A DNA stretch of 64,000 bases from Hydractinia symbiolongicarpus (GCF_029227915.1 NC_079884.1:8806001-8870000); one strand, 5' to 3'. Positions 26,801-36,256 are shown, numbered from the stretch's first letter. The notes: generated by a model from the letters alone, not told the origin. Numbers and translations: made by a program.

Positions 26801-29692
26801 TGGGTATAATATTTACATGTTAATTTATCATAAGGCCATTTAAAATGTGTTTTTTTCTTCAAAGTTTTCAGTTTCAATATCGGCAAATAGTTTAACTAAT
26901 ATTATTAACTTTTTATAAGTAAAGTTGCAAGCACAAAGAAAAAAATAAAATAAGAATAGCACAGGTAGATCGAAAGTGTTTTTAACAGAAAATCAGTGTT
27001 CTTATTTTCAGTGCAGTTAGAGCTTTTTAACGCAGAAAAATATCAGAATTTACAGCCTCTGTAAAAACAGTAAATAAATGGTAGGCTGTGTTAAATTGCT
27101 TATAAGAAAAAGATTTATGTGGAGTAAAAGTGAAAAAAATACGTTGTGGTCTGTGTAAAAAATATGAACAACACTTTTCACAGCATCCTGGATAGAAGGT
27201 AATTTATGGTTTTATAGTGTTGGCTGTAGTTTAAAATAACTTATTTATTTTTGCAACGTTATTTCGGCTATCGGAGACAAGAAAATTAAAACTGAGAGAG
27301 TCGCTAGCTCAGACACTCAGTTCTCGTGTTTGGGGTTTACAAGTTTAAACATCTCCCACTTGTCTCCAACATAAAAAAAAAATAACGCAGGGAAGGGCAT
27401 AAAACTCGCAGGTCACAAAAAATACAAATTCTTGTTGAAAAACAAGTAGCTACTAATGAACAAGACAACGGCCATTGATCTACGGTGTTCCCAGGCCACA
27501 TCTTTGTTACAGAGTGCCGAAATTTTTGCGAACCAACTTTACCTTTCTAATTCGAACCCTGCTATTTTCTCATAAATTATGTTTTACAATCGAAGACTTT
27601 TCTGTTATTTAATGGACGCTTTAACACTGTCTTAAAGAAAGTCTAGTAAAAAAAAGAAACAGAAAAAAGATGTGTTATTATTTGATGAAATACAACGACT
27701 CCATTAAAGGCAGTATAAGTTGTGGATGTTTACAAATATCTGTATAATGCGCAGGCAGGCAAAAAGGCAGGTACATGTCCGTTGTTACTGATGCAAAATT
27801 AAAACAATATGGAACGCCGCAACTCATCTATTAGTTATTTGCCTGATCCTAAAAACTACAGTACAAGTATTTGACATAGGGCTAAAATCAAAAATATTAT
27901 AAAAGAATATGAAATACATAATTTTAATTAGTTTTTAACAATAGAAAAAATGGAATTTTAGGGCATTTATAACATCCTGCTCTCTTTCTTTTATTTCTTG
28001 CAGGTTTGCTTCCAAACTTTACATACTAGGTTGTTAATTGACAATATAGTTTTAGTCTAATTATACTTTTACTTTCTCTAGACTTGTTGATTATGGCCCT
28101 CAAAGTAGTAGACATTTAGAACTATAAACTAAATTCTCCAAATATTATGTTACCTTTTTGTTTTTGCAAATACTCTGTAGCTTTAAAACTTGGCTCTGGA
28201 TAACTCAATGGAGGTATATTTTCTTTGCGATATCGTACCTATAAATAAAAATACAGGTGGTAGTACTAAAAGTGACAATGATATCCATATTGGATGCACA
28301 CATACATTGTTTTTTTTTCTAAATTTCAAATGTTGTTTTCCCATTTGCTTGTACTTAAGTAACAATTTAATAAAACAACAAAAATATATAAGAAAATCAG
28401 ATAAAATTGCAAATCTTTCAAAGACCATATAATGAAAATGCTGAATGTTGAACTTGATAACTGAAGACTTCTTATTGTTGAATATTTTGTCATGTAATGT
28501 CCTTATTTCGTAAAAACATCTACTTCAGACTGAGTTATATAAAAATTAGGGTGATAGGTTTCAATGTAGAGGGAGTAATACTTAAATTATAGAGATTTTT
28601 AATACTCTTAAAATGTCAAAAAGGTTTTTGTCATATAATCAGGTTGTTGGAGTAGAAAAGTATGATTTTTCCAAAAGCTAGTTTAGTCACTGAGAAGAAA
28701 AGAAAACATTCAGTTACCTCTTGAGGATTTTCATAAACCAATCTTCTTTCAATGTGAGGATTGTCTTTGCTTTTTCTAGCTGGAGGAGGAGGAAAATCAG
28801 TAAATTGAACATTCTTTGGATCGTAGATAGGACTTTCTACAGACTGGCGAATTCTTGTATGGACCTTTGTGAGCTAAATAAAAAAAAGTAATTGTAATTG
28901 ATACCTAGTACCGATTATACATCGTGTAAACAGTGTATTTGTTTACAAAAACTACCTCTTTCTTTGCAGCTGTAACTGAAGACCAAGCATCATTTAATGC
29001 TATAAAAAGACAACATCATTAATGACAAAGAGTATCATACTCCTACAGACAATTGCTAAAAAAAGAATGTTTTACAAGCTTATGCATTGCATGGGTATAA
29101 TATTTTTCTAATCAAATCATTGCACACATTTGCAATTGTAATAGTTAGGTTTTTACATTTTATGATCAGGAAAGTTGTATTGATACAAAGCAAACCTAAT
29201 TATTTGCAGTATGCAACCAAAAGCTGATATAATGTATACTAACACATTTATTTTGGTCATTTTAGCAGACATTCCCAACAAGGGTAGTACCCAACGTCAT
29301 TTTTTTTTATATAACTTCAGTTGTAAAAACAAGTAAAACAAGTAAAGTAGACCTTCTGCATGCAACTGTTACATTAGCTGCCTAGCAACCATAAGTGTAA
29401 CACAATCTGTTGTATCATGTTTCTTGTGAATGAAAAATTTATTTGCTAATTGTTCAACAAGCTTACAACAATTATTAATTTTTATCCTAGTCAATGATAT
29501 ACCTTTTTATTGTTATGATATAGGATTCAATGAAAGCAAACAATAACACATACAACTAGTTATTACATGTCATTATGTCATGAAATCATGCTTACCTGCC
29601 AAAGACGATCCGTATCTATTCTGATATTCTCCATCATGCACATATAAACTAGGGTCATGAACCTTTCGAGCTTTGAAGTAACTTGAGCTCAT
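2786..29692 (-). CDS. CEP350: Centrosome-associated protein 350 (CEP350), complete, 33 coding exons
   Basis: CEP350 anchors microtubules at the centrosome and works with FOP/FGFR1OP (family knowledge). Exons 5' to 3': 29596-29692, 28956-28999, 28718-28873, 28154-28238, 26038-26226, 25715-25780, 24912-25040, 19261-19425, 18878-19075, 18513-18785, 18252-18368, 18050-18105, 17883-17981, 17692-17799, 17492-17519, 17241-17381, 16233-16367, 15791-16000, 15673-15716, 15063-15452, 13738-13823, 13593-13660, 13189-13328, 11706-13113, 11433-11617, 11177-11209, 10619-10903, 10103-10258, 9314-9657, 8775-8956, 8145-8588, 6206-6357, 2786-5866. All use GT-AG ends, and the phases join to 9,294 bases (3,097 codons plus stop). 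The start ATG has an in-frame TGA 33 bases upstream in the same exon. Landmarks: a TAPSAPTYKGFN motif near residue 250, an SSWR motif in exon 9, an IQ motif at about 790-800, a coiled-coil block with MVRQYVQEQEVRAKHQ in exon 27 (1551-1645), a CAP-Gly domain at about 2463-2528, and a conserved end around QWVNYDEDEL. A copia element sits in intron 7. Confidence 0.95.
6358..8144 (-). other. CEP350 intron 31 with a (CAAA)n microsatellite
   Basis: No coding signal between the two flanking exons. At about 6419-6510 there is a near-perfect CAAA tetranucleotide repeat, which gives meaningless open frames on the minus strand. The rest is AT-rich unique-looking DNA. A slightly GC-richer patch at 6820-7100 could be an old repeat but matches nothing I recognise. 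Confidence 0.6.
6419..6510. repeat. (CAAA)n microsatellite
   Basis: About 20 units of CAAA with a few interruptions at the left end, in a CEP350 intron about 60 bases upstream (in gene orientation) of exon 32. Confidence 0.9.
13824..15062 (-). other. CEP350 intron 20, no gene seen
   Basis: About 1.2 kb between exons 20 and 21. It contains several TGACGTCA-like palindromic motifs (near 14087, 14409 and 14429) and is otherwise AT-rich. No coding or clear transposon structure was identified. Confidence 0.5.
16681..16985. repeat. Diverged tandem duplication, unit about 160 bp
   Basis: Two adjacent segments (about 16681-16840 and 16841-16985) share a series of blocks: TTTTTGGAACTTTATTTACC against TTTTTAGAACTTTGTTTACC, then GTTGCCT, then CTGATCAAAATAATG. 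They lie in the intron between CEP350 exons 16 and 17. Similarity is clear but imperfect, so the duplication is old. Confidence 0.6.
17160..17205. repeat. Two-copy 23-bp direct repeat
   Basis: GCATATTCTTTTATCCAGTA occurs twice in immediate succession, 23 bases apart, just downstream of CEP350 exon 16 in the intron. A recent small tandem duplication. Confidence 0.8.
19882..19995 (+). repeat. 5' LTR of copia element
   Basis: 114 bp, starting TGTTGAAATTGCG and ending CATTTAACA, so it has the usual TG...CA ends. It differs from the 3' LTR only at position 7 (A against T) and at the last base (A against T). Confidence 0.93.
19997..20008 (+). promoter_or_regulatory. Primer-binding site, initiator Met tRNA type
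   Basis: TGGAAGCAGAGT lies one base after the 5' LTR. It matches the complement of the 3' end of eukaryotic initiator tRNA-Met (TGGTAGCAGAGG, from general knowledge) at 10 of 12 positions. Its place supports the LTR boundary. Confidence 0.75.
20195..24574 (+). CDS. Copia Gag-Pol polyprotein, intact
   Basis: One 1,459-residue frame with all copia domains in order. Gag ends in a CCHC zinc knuckle (C224, C227, H232, C237). The aspartic protease has DSG at about 291 in place of the commoner DTG. A GAG-pre-integrase HHCC finger precedes the integrase, whose D510, D566 and E602 give the canonical DD35E spacing. An acidic Asp/Asn linker at about 797-830 is encoded by a (GAT)n tract at 22588-22650. 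Reverse transcriptase follows, with its VDD box at 1153-1155, then RNase H with D1306, E1352, D1387 and D1435. Integrase before RT is diagnostic of copia rather than gypsy. No stop or frameshift is present, so the element may be active. The start ATG is the first in the frame, 199 bases after the LTR. Confidence 0.96.
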   Translation: MATTTLKAPPAFKEDDDYSSWKNDLEIWQMFTELPKKKQGPAVYLSLTGRAREAVRDLTPAEVGSDDGLDKIISKLDSIYLKDESTRAFIAFKEFYDYKRNSGDKFPDFIVQFEKLYNKISKYDMALPEAVRAYFLLTAANMSEENEKLARTTCAELKYKNMKDTIMKIFGELNTAEDAAHLGALPVKQECLYGNLHADTKDSLSRNTRSRMNPVDKDGKLMRCHECDSTRHFANKCPHRNQEQRGFRSQNNRPTEKKQDVNEIHITLFAASPDQRQYCLVGESFGRGVLDSGCTKTVAGEKWMDEYLGTLSESDKNAVVSNSTDSIYRFGDGKEVKATRNLIIPVILGGNKYKLSVDIVEIEIPLLISRSTMKSLSMKLDFTSDLALIGKERINLICTTTGHYCLPLTHCDLDAQKGTKIILHGENLKNISKTEKMKKAMKLHRQFAHAGKDKLLKLVKDSNLYDKEFLSCIEECCNDCEICHKYKRPYSRPVVGIPLTNTFNQVICMDLKVYEHNKQHILHIIDAATRYSAGCLIKSKHKDVIVSRVFRFWIAYFGSPSTILTDNGGKFSNEVLQEMNEKLNIETKTTAGKSPFSNGIVERHNKILAETMFKTIEDTKCEPDVALAWALSAKNSLQNHGGYSPNQLVFGHNVNTPTILTDHLPALEPTTSSEIVRKNLSALHKARENFIKAESSERIKRALRHNVRTYSDETYLNGEKVFYKRKNTKGWKGPGVVLGQDGQMVLVRHGGNFYRVHPCQLMKHSQNCKVSEFKSDHVKRKESHLNKLCDMNDSVNDCDNDDDDDGGDDYDNDDDDDDDTADKNVIDVYDDSEDVEQYHQEQARNVDENDQEDSGTSENEVEENRDTHKNNETEEDEGSGCTSDIFRRPSTESKKVESKPKAKSYIKYNLNGRWYRARVLSAQPKRSGTYKNWVNVSNDGDRKPKSINWNDVSKWVELENPEFPVYMCDVDMFSQEVVDAKERELQNLKENDVFEEVPDTGQTTVSSKWVITEKFKGEKRVVKARLVARGFEENSQSLRTDSPTCGKQSLRLAMAIIVSNDWQINSLDITAAFLQGDAIERELFLQPPKDTLSLGTVWKLKRCLYGLNDASRAWYKRVRSEMLKLGGEMCTYDPAVFYWYRVKQITGILVCHVDDFVYGGSPAFHKEVIAKLFETFKISTQSSSTFKYLGLDVDQFKSKIKINQVSYIESLITVNIENDVNNERKLTSKEKTMLRSLSGQIAWVAGQTRPDVAYDSCQTSNYGKEPTVQNLKDANKIIRKIKSKHVAITIAKIANMKNCEIICYTDATHASLKCGSSQGAFIIFVKHLSEVIPICWQSKKLQRVTKSPIASETLALSEGADASFYLANVIQQICKLTKVPKITCIIDNKSLFETLKTTNVTKDLRLRVDIARLRQMVEQDEITVKWVEGKHQLADCLTKHGASPNKLLEVLETSKISLQ
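24710..24823 (+). repeat. 3' LTR of copia element
   Basis: 114 bp, starting TGTTGATATTGCG and ending CATTTAACT. The final T replaces the expected A. The stretch just upstream (ACTGGTGGCAA) is a weak polypurine tract. Confidence 0.93.
25082..25210 (-). mobile_element. Degenerate mini-Helitron (non-autonomous)
   Basis: On the minus strand it ends in CTAG followed by T, and starts near a degraded form of TCTATATTATAATAC. The body aligns with the copies at 36257-36396 and 59020-59142, for example in the CTGTCTGTC...GCAAAATG block and the GTAAAAAAGGACG block. The 3' hairpin has decayed here. It lies in CEP350 intron 6, about 40 bases upstream of exon 7. No coding capacity. Confidence 0.7.
26227..28153 (-). 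other. CEP350 intron 4, no gene seen
   Basis: About 1.9 kb of AT-rich DNA between exons 4 and 5 with no long open frame and no transposon ends that I could identify. Confidence 0.5.
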
Positions 29693-30535
29693 TTTGTCTT
29701 TGCATCTGGTTGGACAGACACCTCATTTGAAATGTCTGTTCAAAAGTTAAAATAAAATAGTTATATAAAGTATATCAGGCAGCACATTACAAACATTTAA
29801 AGCCTAGCTTTTATTATTTTAAAATAAAAATTAGCTTTTTTCAGTCCCCCAGGGCAAGTTAAATTTTTAAAGTCACTAATAAAAAAATACTTTTGCTACT
29901 CGATATATAGCTTGAATGAAGAAGCAAAAAATGATAGGAATAAACACTTTGAACATAAAATGCAAAATAAAAAATAAATATATTAGGTTTTCCCTTAAAG
30001 GGAACCCAAGGTACAAAATGATGTTGGACTTATATTACAGAGCTTAAAAGGTTGGTTAACAAGTCTTTTTAAATTTTTCAAAAAGCTTTTTTGTTCTCCA
30101 GATATTCACATTCAAAGAATTTCAAATTTAATTATACTGAATGAATTATGATGTCAGATTTAAGTAACAGCAAATTTTAACATTTTCTGTCATCAGTAAT
30201 TTTAGACCTGTTGAGTGACGTACATTCAAACTTTATCAATGCATAGATATTATAAAGGTGAATTGATTAACATAAAATCTTTTACCAAAATGACAGTTGT
30301 TTGTTCGTCCTTTTTTCTGAGTTTTGGTTAATGGGTTTTGCTGCAACATGGCTAAGAACCTGTTTTTTTCCATCCCGGAGATTAAGTCAAACTAGGTTTA
30401 ATTCAAAAATTTTTTTACTATAAACAGAATCGCATCTTTCGACCAGGGAGCATGTTGTATATACAAGAAAAGGTGGCTTTATATTTGCTTTACTATTTCA
30501 AATGTTTCCTAATAAATGTTAAATTTTTAGGTATG

Positions 30536-30812
30536 ACTTTAGTTTAGTGGTTATCACTCTGGTACTTTGTACCATAGCCACGGGTTAACCCATGCCATGT
30601 AAGGGAAATTGGGGAGATGGCGTGTGGGCCATTAGATGTGGCAGGGAGTTGTCTGGCAGAGCACTGACCCTAATTGGGTTTGCGTAGCTCAAAGAGAGCA
30701 TTAAATACTCCAGGACTCCTAATCAAAGCCATGGCCTCTCCTGGAAGTAATAGACAGGGTATATCCCCCAATATTTGTGAGGCTAGCCATGTAAAATATA
30801 CACATCTATCTA
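30536..30812 (+). mobile_element. tRNA-derived SINE copy, internally deleted
   Basis: It carries the A-box-like TTTAGTTTAGTGG head and the same body and tail as the next copy (GGTTAACCCATGCCATGTAAG, GTAGCTCAAAGAGAGCATTAAATA in shorter blocks, TAGACAGGGTATATCCC). The stretch with the B box is missing. It ends GTAAAATATACACATCTATCT and is followed after about 16 bases by the second copy. Confidence 0.8.
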
Positions 30813-30828
30813 ATACACCTTTCCAGAT

Positions 30829-31187
30829 TTGTGGCGCTGTAGATTAGTGGTTATAGCTTTCGTACTCTGTGCGGGAGACCGGGGTTCGATTCCTCTTGAC
30901 GGCGATTCAACATGGGCGAGTGAATGTTACCATAGCCCCGGGTTAACCCAAGCCATGTGAGGGAAATTGGGGAGATGGCACACTGTGTGGGCCGTTGGAT
31001 GTTGCCGGGAGTTGTCTAGTAGAGCGTGGGCCCTACTAATTGGGTCTGCGTAGCTCAAAATGAGCATTAAATACTCTAGGACTCTCCATCTAAGCCATGG
31101 CCCCTCCTGGAAATAATAGACAGGGTATATCCCTCGATATTTGTGAGGCTAGCCATGTAAAATATGCACATCTATCTATCTATCAGA
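30829..31187 (+). mobile_element. tRNA-derived SINE, full-length copy
   Basis: The head has an RNA polymerase III A box (TAGATTAGTGG, 30841-30851) and a perfect B box (GGTTCGATTCC, 30884-30894), spaced as in a tRNA gene. A tRNA-unrelated body of about 250 bp follows, then a short (ATCT)n tail ending near 31187. The body is about 85-90% identical by eye to the copy at 30536-30812, so two insertions of the same family lie head to tail. SINEs have no coding capacity and depend on a LINE for movement. Confidence 0.88.
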
Positions 31188-33307
31188 ATTTCATAAATTA
31201 TAATAATTATGACGTCATCTAAAATTTTATAATAGTTCTGTGCTCTTCTAACCAAGGATATTCAGATATAATATTAAATTATCATGACAAATATTACTTT
31301 TTTAGAGCAATATAATAGTCTGGTTGGATTTTATTTAGATTTGAAAAAATTAATTATTTTGAAAGCGAGGCTATTCTTGGAAAGCTCGGGTATATGAAGA
31401 AGGGTTTGACCGTAACTTTCAGCTTGGAATTGGGGCACTTAAGGCAATTAACAAACAGAAATAGTTACGAAATTAGTGTTGTATTCTCTGCACGACCTTT
31501 TTCGTTTTGTGCGTATGTTTATATGACCCTCACTCACGTAACCAAGATGGCAATGTAAACACACAAAGTTAAGTGTTCTTATACATTCATACTTGTCTCT
31601 TTCTTTGCAATCCCACCCTGAATACAATATTACAATTAGGTAATTTGTTCTACCTTCTGCTGAGGAACTTAGGGATAAGAATCATTTTTGGTATCGACCT
31701 CTTCAATTGAGTTTGGCATAATTAGGAAATTCGGGAAAGGTCTATTCAAACTCTTAAAAAAAAGTTGATAGGTTTTGAATTGCTTTATGTGCTCCTTCTT
31801 TTTTGTCTGAAAAGATGCACACACATGTACAGAACGTTATAAAAGCCTTTGCAAACTCGTTTATTCTAGCTAGCTAGCGATATTTTTGTTGCTATATTTT
31901 TTGCACAATTTCATCAATCTCTTCACAGTAAATTAATGTTCATCGCGCTAAATTTTTAGCTATCTCGCGCATTTGTGGATAACATTGTAAAACTGTGCCT
32001 TAAATACGAGTGCTTTTGGGGTGAACATAATCTTAAATATGGGACAAAAAAAGAACATTAAAAGTAGTTCAGATTGATCATATAACAGTAGCCATGTTTG
32101 TTTCGTATTTTTCCGCCAGATTTCGAGTTGCATTGTGGTATTGACGTAAAAGCTTACGCAATCACAATGTTTTGGGACGTTTCTTTCGTCAGGACATTTT
32201 CTGGATGAGAAAATATCTTGGATGGTTCTTTTTTAATGTTATCTTGAATACGATTTATTTGGTATCGATTTTGTAAACAGATATAAATATGATTATCAAT
32301 TTTTTTTTAAATAAGAATTAAGTCTTAGAGAACAGCGCAGCGCGCACACATGACCTGCATAAAGAAACGCTACTGTCCAGCTGTCCAGTTTAGACTTTGT
32401 ACCTCAATAAATTAGTTAACGGTTACCGTTAAAACTTAAAGTACATCTGTCTTTTTAAAAATCTCGAAATACGAGAAACACGTAACTTGGACTTGTCGAC
32501 AGTAAGTGTTTACAGTTTTTTTGTTTACAAATACAGGTACAGCTATAGCCTTCAGATTACGTAAAACAAGTTATTAGGCTAAAGACAGTTTTTTATATTA
32601 CGACGAAAAAACTTTTAAATATGCTGTTAAGTACAAATTAAACGTCTAATACAACTACAATCATGGCTAAAACCTTTGGAATTTTCTGTTATATCTACCT
32701 TTCCCCTATGTACACAGTTGAGATAAGCAGCTGGTCTTGTTTCCACATCAACTTAGTAGCTGGGGGAAAGGGGGGCTAGCTCTAGATTATGTCAATATTG
32801 TGTAGAATTTCATAAGGTTTTAGCCATGAAGCTAACAAGCGAATCCCAGCATAACTATGCTATGTTATATTTTGAATGCTAATTACGGCTTTTATTCCCT
32901 GGTCGCATCAAGTTTTGTATTTTAATGGAAGGAGTAACTTAGCTTTGTTGATGAAACTATGACTGAATTCCAGTGTGACGTTATTTGTTTAATTTTTAGT
33001 GGTATAGCATTTGCGTAGCTGGAAAAGACCTTAGGATTTGGTAAAGAAGGGTCTTACCTGTAGATTTCTAATGTGGAAACATATTTTAAGGTTTTAAACT
33101 ATCAAGTGTATTAGATTGAAACCTTCTGTTTTATTTGAATACATTAAAGTCCTAATAATGTCTTTGTGTGATGAAATAGACTGATAATAAGTTTACTCCA
33201 CCTATCACCTTTATTTTATTTCCTGCCTTGCAGATGTCAGAGCTAAAAAAGCTTACTGCTAAAAATGTAAACAAAGAAATTCATAGGATAAAAATCTGTA
33301 TCGATAC

Positions 33308-33435
33308 AGGTGCGTGGTCTTGTGGTTATGGAGTTCTCTTTGCAATCACAAGGTCTGAGGTTTGGTCCACAGCGTGGGCACGTTAGCAAGTGCCTTCACC
33401 ACAGCTATGGGTCAACCTATGGCATGTGAGGAAAA
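33308..33435 (+). mobile_element. Diverged partial SINE of the same family
   Basis: The head GTGGTCTTGTGGTTATGGAG and a degraded B box (GAGGTTTGGTCC) are followed by GGGTCAACCTATGGCATGTG, which aligns to the GGGTTAACCCAAGCCATGTG body of the 30829 copy. The rest of the body is missing. Confidence 0.6.
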
Positions 33436-33939
33436 TTGATTAGGTATACTTAGTTTATACATTACGAACACAAGACCCACATTGATAACAGTGTTTCCAA
33501 CACTGAAGTGGCTATATGTATAAATATTTGGAATAATAATAGTAATAATAAAAATAATGATGACCCTTTAATAAATTTGAAGAGTGAGCCAACGATAACC
33601 TTTCTACGACATATACAATGCACCAGCATAAGCAAAAAGTTAACAGGCCATTGAGTCAAATTTAGTAGTCAACATAGCCGAAGGGCCAGCAAGAAAACAT
33701 GGTAAGTGAGTGCTGCAAAGAAGTTAGTTTCAAGGCAATGGGTCCTGTTTTATTATATTTTAGCTGAGAGAAGAACATGTAAATAGAAACATAGTGGCCT
33801 GAAGAGGAATTGCAATTGCTTCGATTACCACATTATAGTGATTGGTGACCTTAAAATAAGCGACTATTGAGTCATTTACAACTTCCATGCTCTTTTAAGT
33901 ATTATTTTCTGAACTTCTGGTTTTACTTTAGAAAACATA

Positions 33940-34729
33940 ATGGGTAAGAAGAAGGGTGATGACACAATTCCAGCTGGTGATGCAACTAAAGGAGCCAAAG
34001 TTTTCAAACAAAGATGTTCCCAGTGTCATACTGTAGAAGCTGGTGGTAAACATAAAACTGGACCCAATTTACATGGACTTATTGGACGTAAAACTGGTCA
34101 AATGTCTGGATTTAGTTATACTGAAGCCAATAAGGCAAAAGGAATCACCTGGGCACGCGAAACTTTGTGGGTGTATTTAGAGAATCCTGCGAAATACATA
34201 CCTGGCACTAAAATGGTGTTTGCAGGCATAAAAAAGAAAGCGGAGCGAGCAGGTGATTTGATTTCACATTCTCACATTTATCCTGCACATTTGTGTCATA
34301 AAACGTTTAGCCTGAATATTTTTAAAACTTTAGTGTTTCCAAAAATTGTTAAAGCCTGGTCCTATTTTATACCCCTAAAATGCTTTCAGAAAAAACCTAT
34401 GAATGTACGTTTTCAATAACAGTTAAAAATACCATAATATTAGCCTTTGTTTCTCAAAATTGCATTTCTTAAAAAAAATGCATTTTATGGGATTTTCCAA
34501 ACTGGAGTTTTGAACTTAAATGAATGAATTAGACATATATTTCCGTTTACTAGGAGATAAATACATTATTGATTAGAATAATAAAATCGACGTAATTTAT
34601 ATTATGTTTTTACCTTTACTGAATATTCATAAGGTCGTCTGTAACTAATTTTTTGTGGTAGATCGAATTATTATTTTTCCTTCTTTTTTAGATCTGATCG
34701 CGTACCTAGAGGAAACTACTACAAAATAG
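33940..34729 (+). CDS. cycs: Cytochrome c, somatic type, two exons
   Basis: Mobile haem protein of the mitochondrial intermembrane space that carries electrons from complex III to complex IV. Exons 33940-34252 and 34692-34729 join across a GT-AG intron inside an Asp codon, giving 116 residues ending [12 protein letters not shown]. The haem-binding CSQCH is at residues 26-30 and the axial Met (GTKMVFAG) at 92. The [15 protein letters not shown] loop is typical of animal cytochrome c. A short N-terminal extension ([14 protein letters not shown]) resembles other invertebrate forms. Without the splice, the frame would run on to a meaningless tail after residue 104. An AG acceptor just before the ATG indicates an intron in the 5' UTR. 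Confidence 0.97.
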
Positions 34730-35056
34730 TAGACACCAGAATGAAAAAAATGTATACTCGTTTATATGTTGTGTGAATATTATAAATGTTTTGTGAAATT
34801 TTATAGCACTTAAAATCCGTTTTTAAAAATCAGCACGAATGTCAAGTGTCTGTTTTATTGTGCTGAGTTGTTCTACTCTGTATGTTTAGCAAGCAGCATG
34901 TAACGATTGACTATTAGTTGACTGTGTGTGGTAGTGCAAAAGCGTGTGGAGATTCCACAGCAGTGACTCGTCACTTACGCAGGCATTAATACTGACAGAT
35001 CTGAGGTTATAATGTGCCATTTGTCACGAAAATTGTACAAGTAATTTCCTATAAAC

Positions 35057-35062
35057 AATAAA
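35057..35062 (+). promoter_or_regulatory. Polyadenylation signal of cytochrome c
   Basis: AATAAA about 330 bases after the stop codon, the first canonical hexamer on the plus strand in a plausible position. Confidence 0.55.
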
Positions 35063-35672
35063 AAGGTCATGAAATAATCTCAGCGTATTAAACAGGCATT
35101 TTTCAATGACAACTAACATTTATGATGACCTTCCCATGTTTATATGCCATGTAGCAGTTGTCGAGAATTTTATTTAGTTTGCGGTATTTACGCTTATCCA
35201 TGCTTCGAAACTACGTTAATGTCGGAAATTATTGCGAGCAAATATCCAAATTGTACTGCAAAATTAGTTTTGCTAAAAATTCTCACCAAGGCTAAATGTC
35301 AAGTATTTAATAATTGCATAGTCATCTGTTGTTCCAAAACATTTATTTTTTATTTTAACTTTCTTTGAGTTAGTTACGGGGAGAGCACAAAATAAATTCC
35401 CGCGAAGTATGTAAATTTGATTTCGCGACAGCACGTTTCGAAAATTCACACAAGTGCCTGCTACATGTGACCAGAGGTAAACTCAAACTGGTCGCAAACA
35501 CTTTCGTCCGCGGTGTATTTCTTAGAAGTGTTTGCAAGAGTTTTACAACAACAGTCTAAGTGACCGCAGTGAAATTTCAAACAGTTGCGAGATTTCCATG
35601 TAAACATTGAACGTCAATACTCCTTTTTGAGATATATTCGATTAATTGATGCAATTGCGAAAAGGCTTTTTC

Positions 35673-35795
35673 ATTACGCGATGAACTTGTTCGGTTTTCT
35701 ACAAACTTATTCGATTACGCGATGAACTTGTTCGGTTTTCTATAAATTTATTCAATTATGCGATGAACTTTTTGATTATCAATAAACTCATTCGT
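35673..35795. repeat. 41-bp tandem repeat, three units
   Basis: Three consecutive 41-bp units at 35673-35713, 35714-35754 and 35755-35795, each built around ATTACGCGATGAACTTGTTC. The first two are nearly identical and the third is more diverged. The array stops six bases before a large inverted repeat, so both probably belong to one element. Confidence 0.85.
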
Positions 35796-35801
35796 TAATT
35801 C

Positions 35802-36077
35802 ATATCGCCGCCGTTATCTTTCGTCAATTAAATTTTCTAGTAAAACTTTTGGAATTTAAAACTTTGTACCTGACTTTCGAAGTTAAAAAGTTCCAAATTT
35901 TATACACTTTATGCTATCGAATTGATTTATCGAATGATTTTTTATTCGATAAATCAATTCGATAGCATAAAGTGTATAAAATTTGGAACTTTTTAACTTC
36001 GAAAGTCAGGTACAAAGTTTTAAATTCCAAAAGTTTTACTGGAAAATTTAATTGACGAAAGATAACGGCGGCGATAT
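35802..36077. repeat. Long near-perfect inverted repeat (134-bp arms)
   Basis: The left arm 35802-35935 and right arm 35944-36077 are reverse complements over 134 bases, with a single mismatch that I could find (CTAGT against CCAGT), around an 8-base loop GATTTTTT. The outer ends read ATATCGCCGCCG and CGGCGGCGATAT. No open frame and no clear target-site duplication. A foldback or MITE-type element is most likely. If transcribed it would make a long double-stranded hairpin. Confidence 0.93.
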
Positions 36078-36256
36078 ACGAAAGGGTTTTACGTAAAACG
36101 GTTACGATTTAGGAGTTTTCATCCATCAAGTGGATTAAATACATTAGTGTTATGCAAGAAAAAAAAGGTTGGGAAGGAGAGTATACGATATAACCTATCA
36201 CCTATGGCACATATAGACACTAATAACAAACTGATTCGTTGGAATAATAATAATAA

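Larger units (their letters stand above)
29693..33939. other. Divergent intergenic region between CEP350 and cytochrome c
   Basis: The coding starts of CEP350 (minus) and cytochrome c (plus) face away from each other across 4.2 kb. Both first coding exons follow AG acceptors in their 5' UTR (at about 29735 for CEP350, 33931-33932 for cytochrome c), so both genes probably have non-coding first exons here. A stretch at about 31860-32540 has more CG dinucleotides than its surroundings and is the likeliest promoter area. This is inference. SINE copies occupy 30536-31187 and 33308-33435. Confidence 0.5.

Noticed and set aside
34253-34419. A longer, unspliced cytochrome c C-terminus
   Set aside because: The residues after 104 have no family similarity. 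Splicing to 34692 restores the conserved [11 protein letters not shown]-type end.
35802-36077. Foldback as a transcription terminator or CRISPR-like structure
   Set aside because: The sequence is eukaryotic, and there are only two copies in inverted orientation, with no spacer-repeat pattern.
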